From NCBI RefSeq assembly GCF_003268395.1, contig NZ_LQXQ01000004.1:56643-120642 (forward strand): 64,000 nt of DNA. The letters are read 5' to 3'. The DNA is from Acinetobacter sp. CFCC 10889. Lineage in GTDB: Bacteria; Pseudomonadota; Gammaproteobacteria; Pseudomonadales; Moraxellaceae. The position numbers were made by a program, and so were the translations under genes. Each line of letters opens with the position of its first letter. Position 1 is the first letter of the stretch. Below are positions 36,643 to 48,008 of the stretch, piece after piece. The notes beneath the pieces were generated by a model. The model made no database searches and was not told where the DNA came from. It saw nothing but the letters and a program-made list of their open reading frames with translations.

Positions 36643-37644
36643 ATGGAAATCACCACAATCGTTGGGATTGTTGTTGCAGTCATTATTATTCTTATTGGTC
36701 TAAGAATGGTTTTACGCAAATCAGATGATGCAGCACCTTCTTTAGAATCAGAGTTGCACATTAACTCAGAAAGTAATAAACCTGTTATTCCACGTCATGT
36801 TCGTGATCAACTCCAAGCAGAGACAGAAACCGCTCGAGTAGAACCCAATTTAAATACTTTGGATACTGCACAAGTGGCAGATGCACCTAAAGCTGAACAG
36901 AATGCATCTACAGTTGCAACACAGACTGTTGTAGAAGAAAAGGTAGAATCTGTTGTTATTCAAGCGGAAGCTGTTGAAAAATCGGTTGAGACGACTGTAG
37001 AAAAAGCAGAAATTGTTGAGAAAACTACAGATGCAGATGTAAAAGCTGAACAAGCAGAAGTGACTGAAACTGAAGTTAAAGACGCGAAAGCTGAAGAATT
37101 TAGTTTAAATCCAAATGTGGAAACAGCTGAAATCAAAGAGTTTGATGATGAAAGCAGTATCTTAGATGTACATTTGCATGAACAGCAACGTTTTGATGAT
37201 GAAAGCACATTAGCGAATGCTGAAAGCATCATTGCACTGAATGTTTATCCAAATCCACGTAAAGCATTGTCAGGTGATAAAACACTAAAAGTATTATTAA
37301 AATACGGTTTACGCTATGGTGAATTATCGTGTTTCCATCGTTATGACAATATTGATGAGCCAAGTCCACTGATGTTTTCCGTATTGCGTTTGACGGATGA
37401 AGGACCTGTAGGTTTTGATTTGGAAACATTGTCAACTGAGCAAGTCAAAGGTCTGGCATTCTTCTTAGCTTTACCACATAGCAATGTGCAAAAAGGTTTT
37501 GATACCATGGCAAGCATTGCTGGTTTAATTGCACGTGAAGTGGATGGTACAGTATATGATGAAAATAATCTGGAATTTACCCCGCAATTAAAAGAGCATT
37601 GGCGTCATAAAGCGATAGATTATCGTTCTGAACAAGAAGCTTAA
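36643..37644 (+). CDS. zipA: Cell division protein ZipA
   Basis: 333 residues: N-terminal transmembrane anchor (TTIVGIVVAVIIILIGLRMVL), a long charged, alanine/valine/glutamate-rich linker (about 40-195) typical of ZipA, and the C-terminal FtsZ-binding fold (about 200-325, SIIALNVYPNPRKALSGDKTLKVLLK to DGTVYDENNLEFT). Ties FtsZ to the inner membrane at the septum. Starts immediately after smc. A terminator separates it from ligA. Confidence 0.92.
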   Translation: MEITTIVGIVVAVIIILIGLRMVLRKSDDAAPSLESELHINSESNKPVIPRHVRDQLQAETETARVEPNLNTLDTAQVADAPKAEQNASTVATQTVVEEKVESVVIQAEAVEKSVETTVEKAEIVEKTTDADVKAEQAEVTETEVKDAKAEEFSLNPNVETAEIKEFDDESSILDVHLHEQQRFDDESTLANAESIIALNVYPNPRKALSGDKTLKVLLKYGLRYGELSCFHRYDNIDEPSPLMFSVLRLTDEGPVGFDLETLSTEQVKGLAFFLALPHSNVQKGFDTMASIAGLIAREVDGTVYDENNLEFTPQLKEHWRHKAIDYRSEQEA

Positions 37645-37661
37645 GGTATAGACCTGAGTGG

Positions 37662-37694
37662 AAAACCCCGTGATTTATGGATGGCGGGGTTTTA
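37662..37694 (+). terminator. Terminator after zipA
   Basis: Stem AAAACCCCG / CGGGGTTTT with a 14-base loop. Confidence 0.8.
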
Positions 37695-37790
37695 TTGAAA
37701 AATGATAAAAATGTTTTGATTAGAAAATATGAAAAACAAAAAATGATCATGAAGTCTATTTAAAGATCAGTACGACAATTTTTGTCGTAA

Positions 37791-39917
<2,127 letters not shown>

Positions 39918-39933
39918 ATTTTGAGTGGTACAG

Positions 39934-39957
39934 AGGAGAGTTTCGGCTCTCCTTTTT
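39934..39957 (+). terminator. Terminator of ligA
   Basis: Stem AGGAGAG / CTCTCCT, loop TTTCGG, then five T. Confidence 0.9.
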
Positions 39958-39960
39958 AAT

Positions 39961-40845
39961 ATGAGTAGAAAAATAATGAAATTTATAATTTGGATCGGAT
40001 TAGTTACTTTCGCATGTTTTGTTTTATATCGCTGTGATAACACTTTTAACCGTTGTGACCGTACAGCAGTCCTTAATCAGTTAAATGAGGTATTTTACAC
40101 ACAATTAATAAATGAAATAATGCCTTATTTGCTTGAGCGTAATGACGCTTTTGAGCGGGTTTATCTTTATAAAACAGCAGGGAAATGTATAGCAAATACG
40201 CAACAAGAAGACTTGAATATGTTGCAGCTTAGTATGTGTGTCCAACAACAAGAAAATACACGAAAGCAAGAAAAAATTATATTTAATCAAATGCTTTTAA
40301 AGCTAGAAAATATAAATCAACAAGATCAGCTCACTGAAAATGATCAAATTTATCAATCTGTTTTAATGGGGCAACATAAATTTAAAATTAAAAAGAATTA
40401 CGAACCACTTGTTCAACAACTTGATTTGTTTTTTGAAAAGAAAGATTTACAGTTGCAAAAATTACTAAAAGATGAACCAGATCTTGCAAAAAGATTATTG
40501 AAAAAACAAAAATTTATGATTGAAAGTGGTTTTGAATATAAAAGAGAAGCAATCAATATTTTAAAAACAAAACTACCATTCAATACGCGGACAGCAGAGA
40601 CATTGGAGTCATGGTCTTTTTTTAAACAGAATGAAGTACGTCAATGTGTAATACAAATCAAGTTACCCAATACTAAAAAAGCATATTTATATTTTGATTC
40701 CATTCAAAATGGGGATAGCCAAACACGTAGAATATGGTGGAGCGTTGCATTAGATCATGTGCAAATTGGCTCAAAAAAATATAAAAGTAAAGAAATTGCA
40801 CCTGCTGTACTTGCACAGCTAGCTGAAGAAAAATCTGAAAAATAA
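39961..40845 (+). CDS. Membrane-anchored hypothetical protein
   Basis: 294 residues from the ATG just after the ligA terminator; another ATG five codons later is possible, and the TTG at 39925 lies before the terminator and was rejected. A single N-terminal anchor (KFIIWIGLVTFACFVLYRC) leaves a large soluble, Q/K-rich, helical domain outside. Several cysteines near the anchor (YRCDNTFNRCDR). No family recognised. AT-rich relative to ligA. Confidence 0.65.
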   Translation: MSRKIMKFIIWIGLVTFACFVLYRCDNTFNRCDRTAVLNQLNEVFYTQLINEIMPYLLERNDAFERVYLYKTAGKCIANTQQEDLNMLQLSMCVQQQENTRKQEKIIFNQMLLKLENINQQDQLTENDQIYQSVLMGQHKFKIKKNYEPLVQQLDLFFEKKDLQLQKLLKDEPDLAKRLLKKQKFMIESGFEYKREAINILKTKLPFNTRTAETLESWSFFKQNEVRQCVIQIKLPNTKKAYLYFDSIQNGDSQTRRIWWSVALDHVQIGSKKYKSKEIAPAVLAQLAEEKSEK

Positions 40846-40897
40846 CTTTAATTTATTGATTTAAATTTAATTTAGAAATTTATACAGCATGTTTCTA

Positions 40898-40915
40898 AAT
40901 GAGAATAATATTTAT
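40898..40915 (+). promoter_or_regulatory. Fur-like box 1 upstream of siderophore receptor
   Basis: AAATGAGAATAATATTTA matches the Fur consensus core at about 11 of 15 positions. It is distal to the receptor start. Confidence 0.4.
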
Positions 40916-40984
40916 TATTGTTAAAACAGATGTAAACTTAAAGCAAGATTAAATTTTACAATAAATAAACGAATTGATTGTGAA

Positions 40985-41003
40985 TATAATAATCATTCTC
41001 ATT
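40985..41003 (+). promoter_or_regulatory. Fur box of siderophore receptor promoter
   Basis: TATAATAATCATTCTCATT agrees with the 19-bp Fur consensus at about 12 of 19 positions and ends 20 bases before the ATG, over the likely promoter. Predicts iron-repressed expression. Confidence 0.6.
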
Positions 41004-41023
41004 AGTAATTGTGTGTTATTTCC

Positions 41024-43192
41024 ATGTTCTCTAAAAAAATATTAGTAAGCTCAATAGGGCTTGCCATGATCACGAGCACGTTTAGCTCGGTTGTGTCAGC
41101 AGAAGATGAAGTTGCCACTTTACCTGAAGTGGTTCTGCAAGCGCAAAAACAAAAAAATAATGAGACTTTCGCCAATGGGCAACTCAAACAACAGACCAAT
41201 TTAGGTCCATTGGGCAATAAAAAAATTGTCGATACACCATTTAGCATCGCTTCATATAGCGAACAACTCATTCAAGAACAACAAGCATCAACTGTGGGGG
41301 ATGTACTCAAAAATGACCCAAGTATTCGTATCACAAGTAATCAAGGACATTTAAATGAAAACTTTAAAATCCGTGGTTTTGATTTAAATCACGAAGACAT
41401 GGCTTATAACGGCTTGTTTGGAATTGCACCGTATGGACGTGTGCCCACTGAATTCTTAGACAGCGTTACAGTGCTAAAAGGTCCAAATGCTTTGGTTTCA
41501 GGTGTAGCACCAACAGGTAGTGTCGGTGGCGTTGTCATTGCTAACTCTAAACGTGCTGACAAAGAAGTCACACAAGTGTCAGGCTCTTTTGAAGATGAAG
41601 GTTTTTACAAATCAGGTTTTGATATTTCACGCCGTTTTGGTGAGAACAAAGAATTTGGTTTGCGTGTCAATGGTACATATGGTCAAGGTGAACATACCAT
41701 TGATGGTATGGATGATCGCCACATTTCAGGGGCAATCGCTGCGGACTATACCACAGACAAAGTGAAAATTAACTTTGATTCCTATGCTGTACGTGATGAC
41801 CGAGATGGTGGTTCACCTGCCATGGTTTCTATGCAAAAGTTGGATCATGTTGTGAAAGCACCTGTAGGGGATTCCAATTATTTTCCACATTTACAAGGTC
41901 ATACAGAAAGTAATTTTGTTGGTTTATCTGGGGAATATAAATTTACGCCAGATCTAAAAGCATTTGCAGGTGTGGGCTATATTGAAAAACAATATGCAGG
42001 GCATTTATTTGGCACACGCATGATTTTACAAAATGCACAAGGCGATGCGACCTCGCAATATTACCGTGTTGGTTCACAAGAACAAAATACGTCTGCCAAT
42101 GCAGGTTTTGAAGCAAAATTTGATACAGGTTCAATTAAACATACTTTAGGTTTAAGAGCTGATTATTTAAACCGTAAATTTGATCAACATAAAGGGCAAG
42201 GTGCAACAGCTGTTCCATTTAATACCAATATTTATAACCCATCACATGAAGGCAATATGCCACTGTTAAGACCTGAAATTGCACCAATGGGGGATAATGA
42301 CTATGTCAGTTATACCTTAACAGATCAGCTTTCGATGTTAGATGATCGTTTACAGTTGATTTTGGGGGCACGTTATCAAGACATTGATACGAAAAATTTA
42401 CAGAAAAAAACAGCATATAGCGAAGATAAAGTTTCACCAAGTTTAGGCATTGTGGTGAAACCATTTGGTGAGAATCTGTCATTGTATGCAAGTTATGTCG
42501 AAGGATTATCTGAAGGCTCAACCGTTGACAGTACGTTAAGCAACGATGCCAATGCAGGTGTAACATTTGCACCATTCCAAACCAAACAATATGAGGTTGG
42601 GGCAAAATATCAAGCAGGTAAATGGCTCAATACTTTGGCACTTTATCAAATTGAAAAGCCAAGTACGATGGTGATGCCATATTCAAGTACAACAAATGAT
42701 AAAATTAATCAAATCACTACGGATGATGCTGAAACACGTTCACGTGGCGTAGAGTGGGCGATTTCAGGTGAAGTCATTGATGGTTTAAATTTATTGGGTA
42801 ATGTTGCTTATAATGATTCTGAATTAACCAAAGCAGCAGTGAGCAAAGGCGTCACCAATGAAGGCAATACGGTATATGGTGTACCTGAATGGACAGCATC
42901 AGTCGGTTTGGACTATGCAATTCCATTTATTGACGGTTTAAATGTTAATACCCGTGTCAACTATGTTGGCAAACAGTATATGAATAATGCCAATACTTTA
43001 GAACTTCCTGATTTTACCATTGTTGATGTGGGTGCACGTTATAAGACTAAGCTGGGTGGTGTAGATACGACTTTCCTTGTAAATGTTGATAATGTTTCAG
43101 ACAAAAAATATTGGGAAGGAATGTTTACTGAAAACTATGCTTTAGTGGGTGGTGCACGTACTTATAAAGCAGGGGTAACTTTTGACTTCTAA
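41024..43192 (+). CDS. TonB-dependent siderophore receptor
   Basis: 722 residues from the ATG; a GTG five codons upstream was not used. Signal peptide cut after VVSA (about residue 27). TonB box region LPEVVLQAQ, plug domain (DTPFSIASYSEQLIQEQQASTVGDVLKNDPSIRI ... RGFDLNHEDMAYNGLFGIAPYGR ... VLKGPNALVSG), a 22-strand beta-barrel and terminal phenylalanine (AGVTFDF) needed for outer-membrane assembly. Imports an iron-siderophore complex using TonB energy; the ligand is unknown. Monocistronic, with Fur boxes before and a strong terminator after. Confidence 0.9.
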   Translation: MFSKKILVSSIGLAMITSTFSSVVSAEDEVATLPEVVLQAQKQKNNETFANGQLKQQTNLGPLGNKKIVDTPFSIASYSEQLIQEQQASTVGDVLKNDPSIRITSNQGHLNENFKIRGFDLNHEDMAYNGLFGIAPYGRVPTEFLDSVTVLKGPNALVSGVAPTGSVGGVVIANSKRADKEVTQVSGSFEDEGFYKSGFDISRRFGENKEFGLRVNGTYGQGEHTIDGMDDRHISGAIAADYTTDKVKINFDSYAVRDDRDGGSPAMVSMQKLDHVVKAPVGDSNYFPHLQGHTESNFVGLSGEYKFTPDLKAFAGVGYIEKQYAGHLFGTRMILQNAQGDATSQYYRVGSQEQNTSANAGFEAKFDTGSIKHTLGLRADYLNRKFDQHKGQGATAVPFNTNIYNPSHEGNMPLLRPEIAPMGDNDYVSYTLTDQLSMLDDRLQLILGARYQDIDTKNLQKKTAYSEDKVSPSLGIVVKPFGENLSLYASYVEGLSEGSTVDSTLSNDANAGVTFAPFQTKQYEVGAKYQAGKWLNTLALYQIEKPSTMVMPYSSTTNDKINQITTDDAETRSRGVEWAISGEVIDGLNLLGNVAYNDSELTKAAVSKGVTNEGNTVYGVPEWTASVGLDYAIPFIDGLNVNTRVNYVGKQYMNNANTLELPDFTIVDVGARYKTKLGGVDTTFLVNVDNVSDKKYWEGMFTENYALVGGARTYKAGVTFDF

Positions 43193-43236
43193 AAGAGGGT
43201 CTTTTGATGACTGAATGCATCGTCTAGGATCAATTG

Positions 43237-43279
43237 AAATATAGCCCATTTTTAATATTGAGAAATGGGCTATATTTTT
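43237..43279 (+). terminator. Terminator of siderophore receptor gene
   Basis: Perfect 15-bp stem AAATATAGCCCATTT / AAATGGGCTATATTT followed by T. Confidence 0.9.
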
Positions 43280-43613
43280 AAATAGGATTACATTACATAC
43301 AGCTATGAAAGCTTGCTAGAAAGTCATGATGTTGATTTTAAATTATGCGTATTCTCATTTAAAATACTTGAAATAAGACACATTCCTAATCGTTACAAAT
43401 TTTAAAATTGACGAATTTGCTCAGATTTATACTTTTGCCATCTCTAAAAAGTTTGCAAAGGCTTATTTTTTATCTAAAAAATTTATGAATGTGACTGTAA
43501 ATGCGTATGTTTCTCATTTTAATTTTATAAAAATCATAAACTTACACATTTTATTTTTTGCATTGTATGGAAAAATTGTCCATAATACAGCAAAAGGGTA
43601 TGGAGTAATTGAA

Positions 43614-44078
43614 ATGCGTGGCAATCCAGAAGTTGTAGACTATCTAAACATGTTGATCGGTGGTGAACTGGCTGCTCGTGATCAATATTTGATCCATTCT
43701 CGTATGTACGAAGACTGGGGTTTAAGCAAAATTTTCGAACGTATTGACCATGAAAGCCAAGAAGAAGGCGCACATGCAGATGCTTTGATTCGCCGTGTAT
43801 TGTTCCTTGATGGCACACCCAACATGGATCGTGATGACATCGAAGTTGGTACAGATGTAGTGACTTGCTTAAAAGCAGACTTGGCACTTGAATATCATGT
43901 ACGTGAAAAGTTAGCGCAAGGCGTGAAGCTGTGTGAAGAAAAAGGCGATTATGTCACGCGTGATATGCTTCGTCAGCAAATGTCGGATACTGAAGAAGAT
44001 CATACGTATTGGTTAGAAAAACAAATGCGTTTGATTGAGTTGATTGGTCTACCAAACTATATTCAATCTCAAATGTAA
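43614..44078 (+). CDS. bfr: Bacterioferritin, heme-ligand methionine absent
   Basis: 154 residues from the ATG behind GGAG; longer frames to the left lack a ribosome site. Four-helix ferritin with ferroxidase residues in place: E18 in [10 protein letters not shown]51 and H54 in EEGAHAD, E94 in LALEYH and E127/H130 in DTEEDHTYW. At the position of Met52, which binds heme in E. coli Bfr, there is Gly (E-G-A-H instead of E-M-K-H), so this subunit probably cannot ligate heme on its own. It stores iron as a ferritin; mixed cages with a heme-binding subunit are known in Pseudomonas, but no second bfr gene is in the window. Lies near the siderophore receptor gene. Confidence 0.9.
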   Translation: MRGNPEVVDYLNMLIGGELAARDQYLIHSRMYEDWGLSKIFERIDHESQEEGAHADALIRRVLFLDGTPNMDRDDIEVGTDVVTCLKADLALEYHVREKLAQGVKLCEEKGDYVTRDMLRQQMSDTEEDHTYWLEKQMRLIELIGLPNYIQSQM

Positions 44079-44094
44079 GATTACTTTGTTCATT

Positions 44095-44126
44095 CCTTCT
44101 CCTTGAGGAGAAGGTTGGGATGAGGT
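44095..44126. repeat. Dispersed hairpin repeat unit
   Basis: CCTTCTCCTTGAGGAGAAGG is a near-perfect hairpin followed by TTGGGATGAGG. The same unit, in the opposite orientation and partly eroded, is inside the MITE-like element (GGGAGAAGGAAC near 22185). Confidence 0.55.
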
Positions 44127-44131
44127 GGAAT

Positions 44132-44165
44132 AAAAGCCTTTAGGTAAATGTCTAAAGGCTTTTTT
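44132..44165 (+). terminator. Terminator after bfr
   Basis: Stem AAAAGCCTTTA / TAAAGGCTTTT with a 10-base loop and T tail. Confidence 0.88.
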
Positions 44166-44196
44166 ATTGGATATTGTCCGTCAGTTTAGTTTTTAA

Positions 44197-44330
44197 ATCC
44201 TCCCCAACCCTCCTTTTTCAAAGGAGGGATGAGTAGCTCAGCTGCGCAAGATTACTAAAAAATTATTTTAGTTACAAGAAGTTCCCCTCTTTTCCTTGCG
44301 CCATATATGGCTCAGGGTTAGGGGAGATTT
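44197..44330. repeat. Palindromic repeat split by an insertion
   Basis: The left part (CTCCCCAACCCTCC-GGAGGGA) and right part (GTTCCCCTCTTTT to GGGTTAGGGGAGATTT) equal the two halves of the 1481-1550 repeat, but about 50 bases are inserted between them and the right hairpin has a different loop containing CCATATATGG. Shows that the repeat is mobile or recombinogenic. Confidence 0.65.
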
Positions 44331-44381
44331 TAGGAATTTTTCCAATAATTTTGCTTAACTGATCAGCATTCTTTTTATGGG

Positions 44382-44951
44382 CTACTTTTTAGAAAACTTT
44401 TGAATATCTGCTAAAACTTGCCCTGCATGGGTTTGTGTATTCACACTGCTATAGTGATAGGTCACAATGCCTTGTGGATCAATCAGAAAGGTTTCCCTTT
44501 TGGCGATTTTTGTAATACCAAGATTTCGAATAATCCCCAATTGACTTGCAAGTTGATGATCATTGTCAGCAAGGATTGGAAAGTTTAAACCTAATTTTTC
44601 AGAGAATTTTTGATGTGACTCAACATCATCTAAACTTACGCCTAAAACCACGGCATTATTTTTGATAAATTGTGGATAAAGCGTTTTAAATTGATTGGCT
44701 TCTTGGGTACAACCTGGTGAGTTATCTTTTGGATAAAAATAGAGTACGACCCATTTGCCTTTATATTGGCTGAGTTCATGCCATTTTGCATTTTGATCTT
44801 GTAATTTAAAACTTGGTGCAGGTTTGCCTACCCATTGTTTTTGATCTGAATCTACTTTGGAAAAAATTGAGTTTTCAGCTTGGGCGAAATTAAACATGCC
44901 TAATGTAGAAATGGAAAGTAGGCTCATACTTACGAGTTTAACGAATTTCAT
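44382..44951 (-). CDS. Periplasmic peroxiredoxin (BCP-like)
   Basis: 189 residues. Signal peptide (LVSMSLLSISTLGMFNFAQA, cut near 25) then a thioredoxin-fold domain with the peroxidatic cysteine in SPGCTQEANQF and the conserved F/YFYPKD before it; the resolving cysteine five residues after, present in BCP, is not seen. Thiol-dependent peroxide reduction outside the cytoplasm is expected. Convergent with bfr across the repeat region. Confidence 0.85.
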   Translation of the reverse strand: MKFVKLVSMSLLSISTLGMFNFAQAENSIFSKVDSDQKQWVGKPAPSFKLQDQNAKWHELSQYKGKWVVLYFYPKDNSPGCTQEANQFKTLYPQFIKNNAVVLGVSLDDVESHQKFSEKLGLNFPILADNDHQLASQLGIIRNLGITKIAKRETFLIDPQGIVTYHYSSVNTQTHAGQVLADIQKFSKK

Positions 44952-45088
44952 TACAGATTTTTCCTACATTTAAGCTGTTTTGATCATAGCAAATTTTAGA
45001 TTTCATGCGTGATGAAAAATGTTGGTATTTATGCGAAATAAATTTATGATCTATTCTCACATTTTCAATAAATACAACGAGAAAAACA

Positions 45089-45415
45089 ATGGATGTCGGT
45101 GCAGTGCTGATTAAATTAAAAGGCAATTCAATGCAGAATGTTGAAGCATGGCAGGCTGAATTGAATGCACGAAAAGCTGAGGCGATTGAAACTTTAAAAG
45201 CTGAAGGTGTTTTTGTTGAATCATGGTTTCATGTGGCACTTGAGGGGCAGGATTATTTGATTGCTTATATGCGAGCAGAAGACATTGCTAAAGCGCAACA
45301 AGTCGGACGTGAAAGTCAGTTTCCAATAGATGCGATGCATAAACAGTTTAAGCAAAATTGGGAAAAGGGTTATAAAGCAACGTTGTTGGTGGATTTGGAT
45401 AATGATGAAAAATAA
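45089..45415 (+). CDS. DUF6176 family protein
   Basis: 108 residues. The layout matches DUF6176: opening IKLKGNSMQNVEAWQAELNARKAEAIETLKAEGVFVESWFHV, then GQDYLIAYMRAEDI and a C-terminal helix. Ferredoxin-like fold presumed. Function unknown. Divergent from the peroxiredoxin gene; convergent with the next gene, stops only 4 bases apart. Confidence 0.7.
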   Translation: MDVGAVLIKLKGNSMQNVEAWQAELNARKAEAIETLKAEGVFVESWFHVALEGQDYLIAYMRAEDIAKAQQVGRESQFPIDAMHKQFKQNWEKGYKATLLVDLDNDEK

Positions 45416-45419
45416 AGAA

Positions 45420-45752
45420 TTAACCAATATACAGAACAATATTTTCCCTTAAATCGAAAATTGAATTTATAGATTTAATTAACAGATTTAGTCGTTCAGA
45501 AAAATAAGCTATTTCAGAATCGAGCAATGAAATCAAATTTAGATTGTTTAATAATAAATTGAGTTCAGTCAATACGTTATTTTTATCTGAGAAACTAATG
45601 AAAATACCTGTCTGAAAAATTGGAACCCATTCTAATTTTAAGGTTTTAGCTAAAGGTTGCCAAGCTTTAGTGAAAAAAGCTTCTGTGGAAATGGGAATAG
45701 TACTTTGTTCTATCTCATTTATTGGATTCTCTATCATTAAAACGATAGTCAT
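45420..45752 (-). CDS. Hypothetical protein
   Basis: 110 residues on the minus strand, ATG with AAGAAAG upstream. No membrane segment or motif recognised; the C-terminal half is leucine/asparagine-rich and amphipathic (VLTELNLLLNNLNLISLLD). Very short intergenic gaps and convergent position fit a real small gene. Function unknown. Confidence 0.5.
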   Translation of the reverse strand: MTIVLMIENPINEIEQSTIPISTEAFFTKAWQPLAKTLKLEWVPIFQTGIFISFSDKNNVLTELNLLLNNLNLISLLDSEIAYFSERLNLLIKSINSIFDLRENIVLYIG

Positions 45753-45836
45753 TACTTTCTTTCTGAAGATGATTGTTGTTGAACTTTAAGCATGATCTAA
45801 TAAAGTTTCAAGAATGACAATGTAGTTTATTTTCAA

Positions 45837-46565
45837 TTGAACCAAAAAATTTTACTCATCACAGGTTGGGGCGGTGGTACTAAACTACTCAGCGCCTTAC
45901 AGCAAGCTTTACAAAACCAAGGACATGAAGTTGAACTGATCAATATTTTCAATGCTTTGGATAATGCAGAATTGCAACGCCAAACTGAAAAAGCCAAAGA
46001 TTTTGATGTGATCATCGGATGGTCTTTGGGTGGGCAACTTGCCACATTATTGGTTGATCAAATTTCCAAGCAATACCAACAACACAAAGTGCTGATTACA
46101 TTAGCATCCAATCCATGTTTTGTTGCCAATGCTGAATGGCAAACAGCTATGCCACAAACAACATTCCAAAGTTTTAAACAATCCTTTGAAGCTGACGCAA
46201 TTGCGACCTTAAAGAAATTTGGCTACATGGTCTGCCAAGGTGTAGAAAGTACCAAAGCAGATTTTGTAAAGTTGCAAAGTTTGATACAGGCACAGAAGAT
46301 TGAGCTATTACAAGATGGGTTAAACTTGTTGGAAAATTTAAATCTTGTTGATATTCTGAAAAATTATGTAGGTCAGCAATATCATATCTTCGGAAAACAG
46401 GATTATTTAGTTAGTTACAAAGTCTTGGAGAATCTGCAAAAATTAGACGCAAAGTTTTTAGAAGCTGAGTTAATCAGTGGCTCACATGGTTTGCCTGTTT
46501 TCCAAGTTGATCTAATTACTGACAAAATCTGCCAATATTTACAAAAAATAAAGCAAACATCCTGA
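45837..46565 (+). CDS. bioH: BioH-like pimeloyl-ACP methyl ester esterase
   Basis: 242 residues, alpha/beta hydrolase. Nucleophile elbow IIGWSLGGQLA, the BioH hallmark GWSLGG, a catalytic Asp in FGKQDYLV and His in ISGSHGLPVF. Located directly before bioA-bioF-bioC-bioD, which is the expected neighbour for the enzyme that frees pimeloyl-ACP from its methyl ester after BioC primes it. Start is a TTG with no ATG in frame, so the start is uncertain. Symbol given on context and motif; alternative is another carboxylesterase. Confidence 0.7.
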   Translation: MNQKILLITGWGGGTKLLSALQQALQNQGHEVELINIFNALDNAELQRQTEKAKDFDVIIGWSLGGQLATLLVDQISKQYQQHKVLITLASNPCFVANAEWQTAMPQTTFQSFKQSFEADAIATLKKFGYMVCQGVESTKADFVKLQSLIQAQKIELLQDGLNLLENLNLVDILKNYVGQQYHIFGKQDYLVSYKVLENLQKLDAKFLEAELISGSHGLPVFQVDLITDKICQYLQKIKQTS

Positions 46566-46656
46566 TAAGTGGTGCATCTCGCAATTTATTTATCATTCAT
46601 GCAGGTTTAAGATCTGTAAAATAGATTTATTGTGATAGATGTACATGGAGTTAAGG

Positions 46657-48008
46657 ATGACCGATTCAAATACTGAATCAAACCAAACATTAGATGATTC
46701 GTTGAATGATCAACTCAGTGATCAGGCATTTGATCAACAACATATTTGGCATCCTTATACGTCTATGACCAACCCGCTACCGACGTTTAAAGTGAAAAGG
46801 GCACACGGTGCGATCATTGAACTTGAAGATGGTCGGCAGTTGATTGATGGCATGTCGTCATGGTGGTGTGCGATACATGGTTATAACCATCCTGAGCTGA
46901 ATCAGGCAGTGACTGATCAACTGCAAAATATGTCGCACATCATGTTTGGTGGCTTTACCCATGATCCTGCGATTCAATTGGGTAAATTACTACTCAAATC
47001 ACGCCTCCGAGTTTGGATAAAATTTTCTATGCCGATTCAGGTTCTGTTGCTGTAGAAGTGGCGCTGAAAATGGCAGTTCAGTTTTGGTCTGCGCAAGGCA
47101 AAATTGCTAAGACCAACTTTGTTACACCGCGCTCAGGCTATCATGGTGATACATGGAATGCGATGTCGGTGTGTGATCCTGTCACAGGTATGCATCAGAT
47201 TTTTGGTTCAAGTTTACCGAATCGGATTTTTGTACCTGCACCACAAACAGCTTTTGATGAGGAATGGAAACCATCTGACATTGCCGAACTCGAAAAAACC
47301 TTAGCAGAACAACATCAGAATATTGCTGCACTTATTCTTGAACCAATTGTACAAGGTGCAGGCGGTATGCGTTTTTATCATCCTGAATATTTACGTCAAG
47401 CCAAATTGCTTTGTGAAAAATACAATATCCTGCTGATTTTCGATGAAATCGCCACAGGTTTTGGACGTACAGGCAAGCTTTTTGCATGGGAATGGGCAGG
47501 TGTAGAGCCTGACATTATGTGTATCGGCAAAGGTTTGACAGGTGGTTATATGACTTTATCAGCGACGCTGACCACAAAAAAAGTAGCGGAAACCATTAGT
47601 CAGGGTGAAGCGGGTGTGTTTATGCATGGTCCAACTTTTATGGCAAATCCCTTGGCATGTGCGGTGGCGGTACGAAGTACAGAATTGCTCATTTCTCAGG
47701 ATTGGCAAGCGAATATTCAGCGCATTGAACAGCAACTATCAAGTCATTTACAGCCTTTGGCACAGCTTGAATTTGTCAATAACGTGCGTGTTTTAGGTGC
47801 AATCGGCGTGGTGGAATTGACCTTTAACGTCGATATGAAAACCCTGCAACAAGAGTTTGTGCGCCGTGGGATTTGGATTCGCCCATTCGGCAAACTGGTC
47901 TATGTGATGCCGCCTTATGTTATTTCCGAAAATGAATTAAAAACACTGTTAGAACAACTGGTTGAAGTGGTTGAAAACATGAAAAATGCTATGGAGAATG
48001 CATTGTGA
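46657..48008 (+). pseudogene. bioA: Adenosylmethionine-8-amino-7-oxononanoate aminotransferase, frameshifted
   Basis: DAPA aminotransferase, PLP-dependent. N-terminal part [27 protein letters not shown]; after the break [56 protein letters not shown] and the PLP lysine in [10 protein letters not shown]. The frame shifts at 46996-46998: CTCAAATCACG should be CTCAAAATCACG, giving [15 protein letters not shown] chosen behind GGAG. The repaired product is about 450 residues. bioF overlaps the end by 4 bases. Single missing A suggests a sequence error. Confidence 0.9.

Noticed and set aside
43485..43613. Longer N-terminus for bacterioferritin
   Set aside because: Ferritin begins at [11 protein letters not shown], directly behind GGAG; the upstream part has no ribosome site and no homology.
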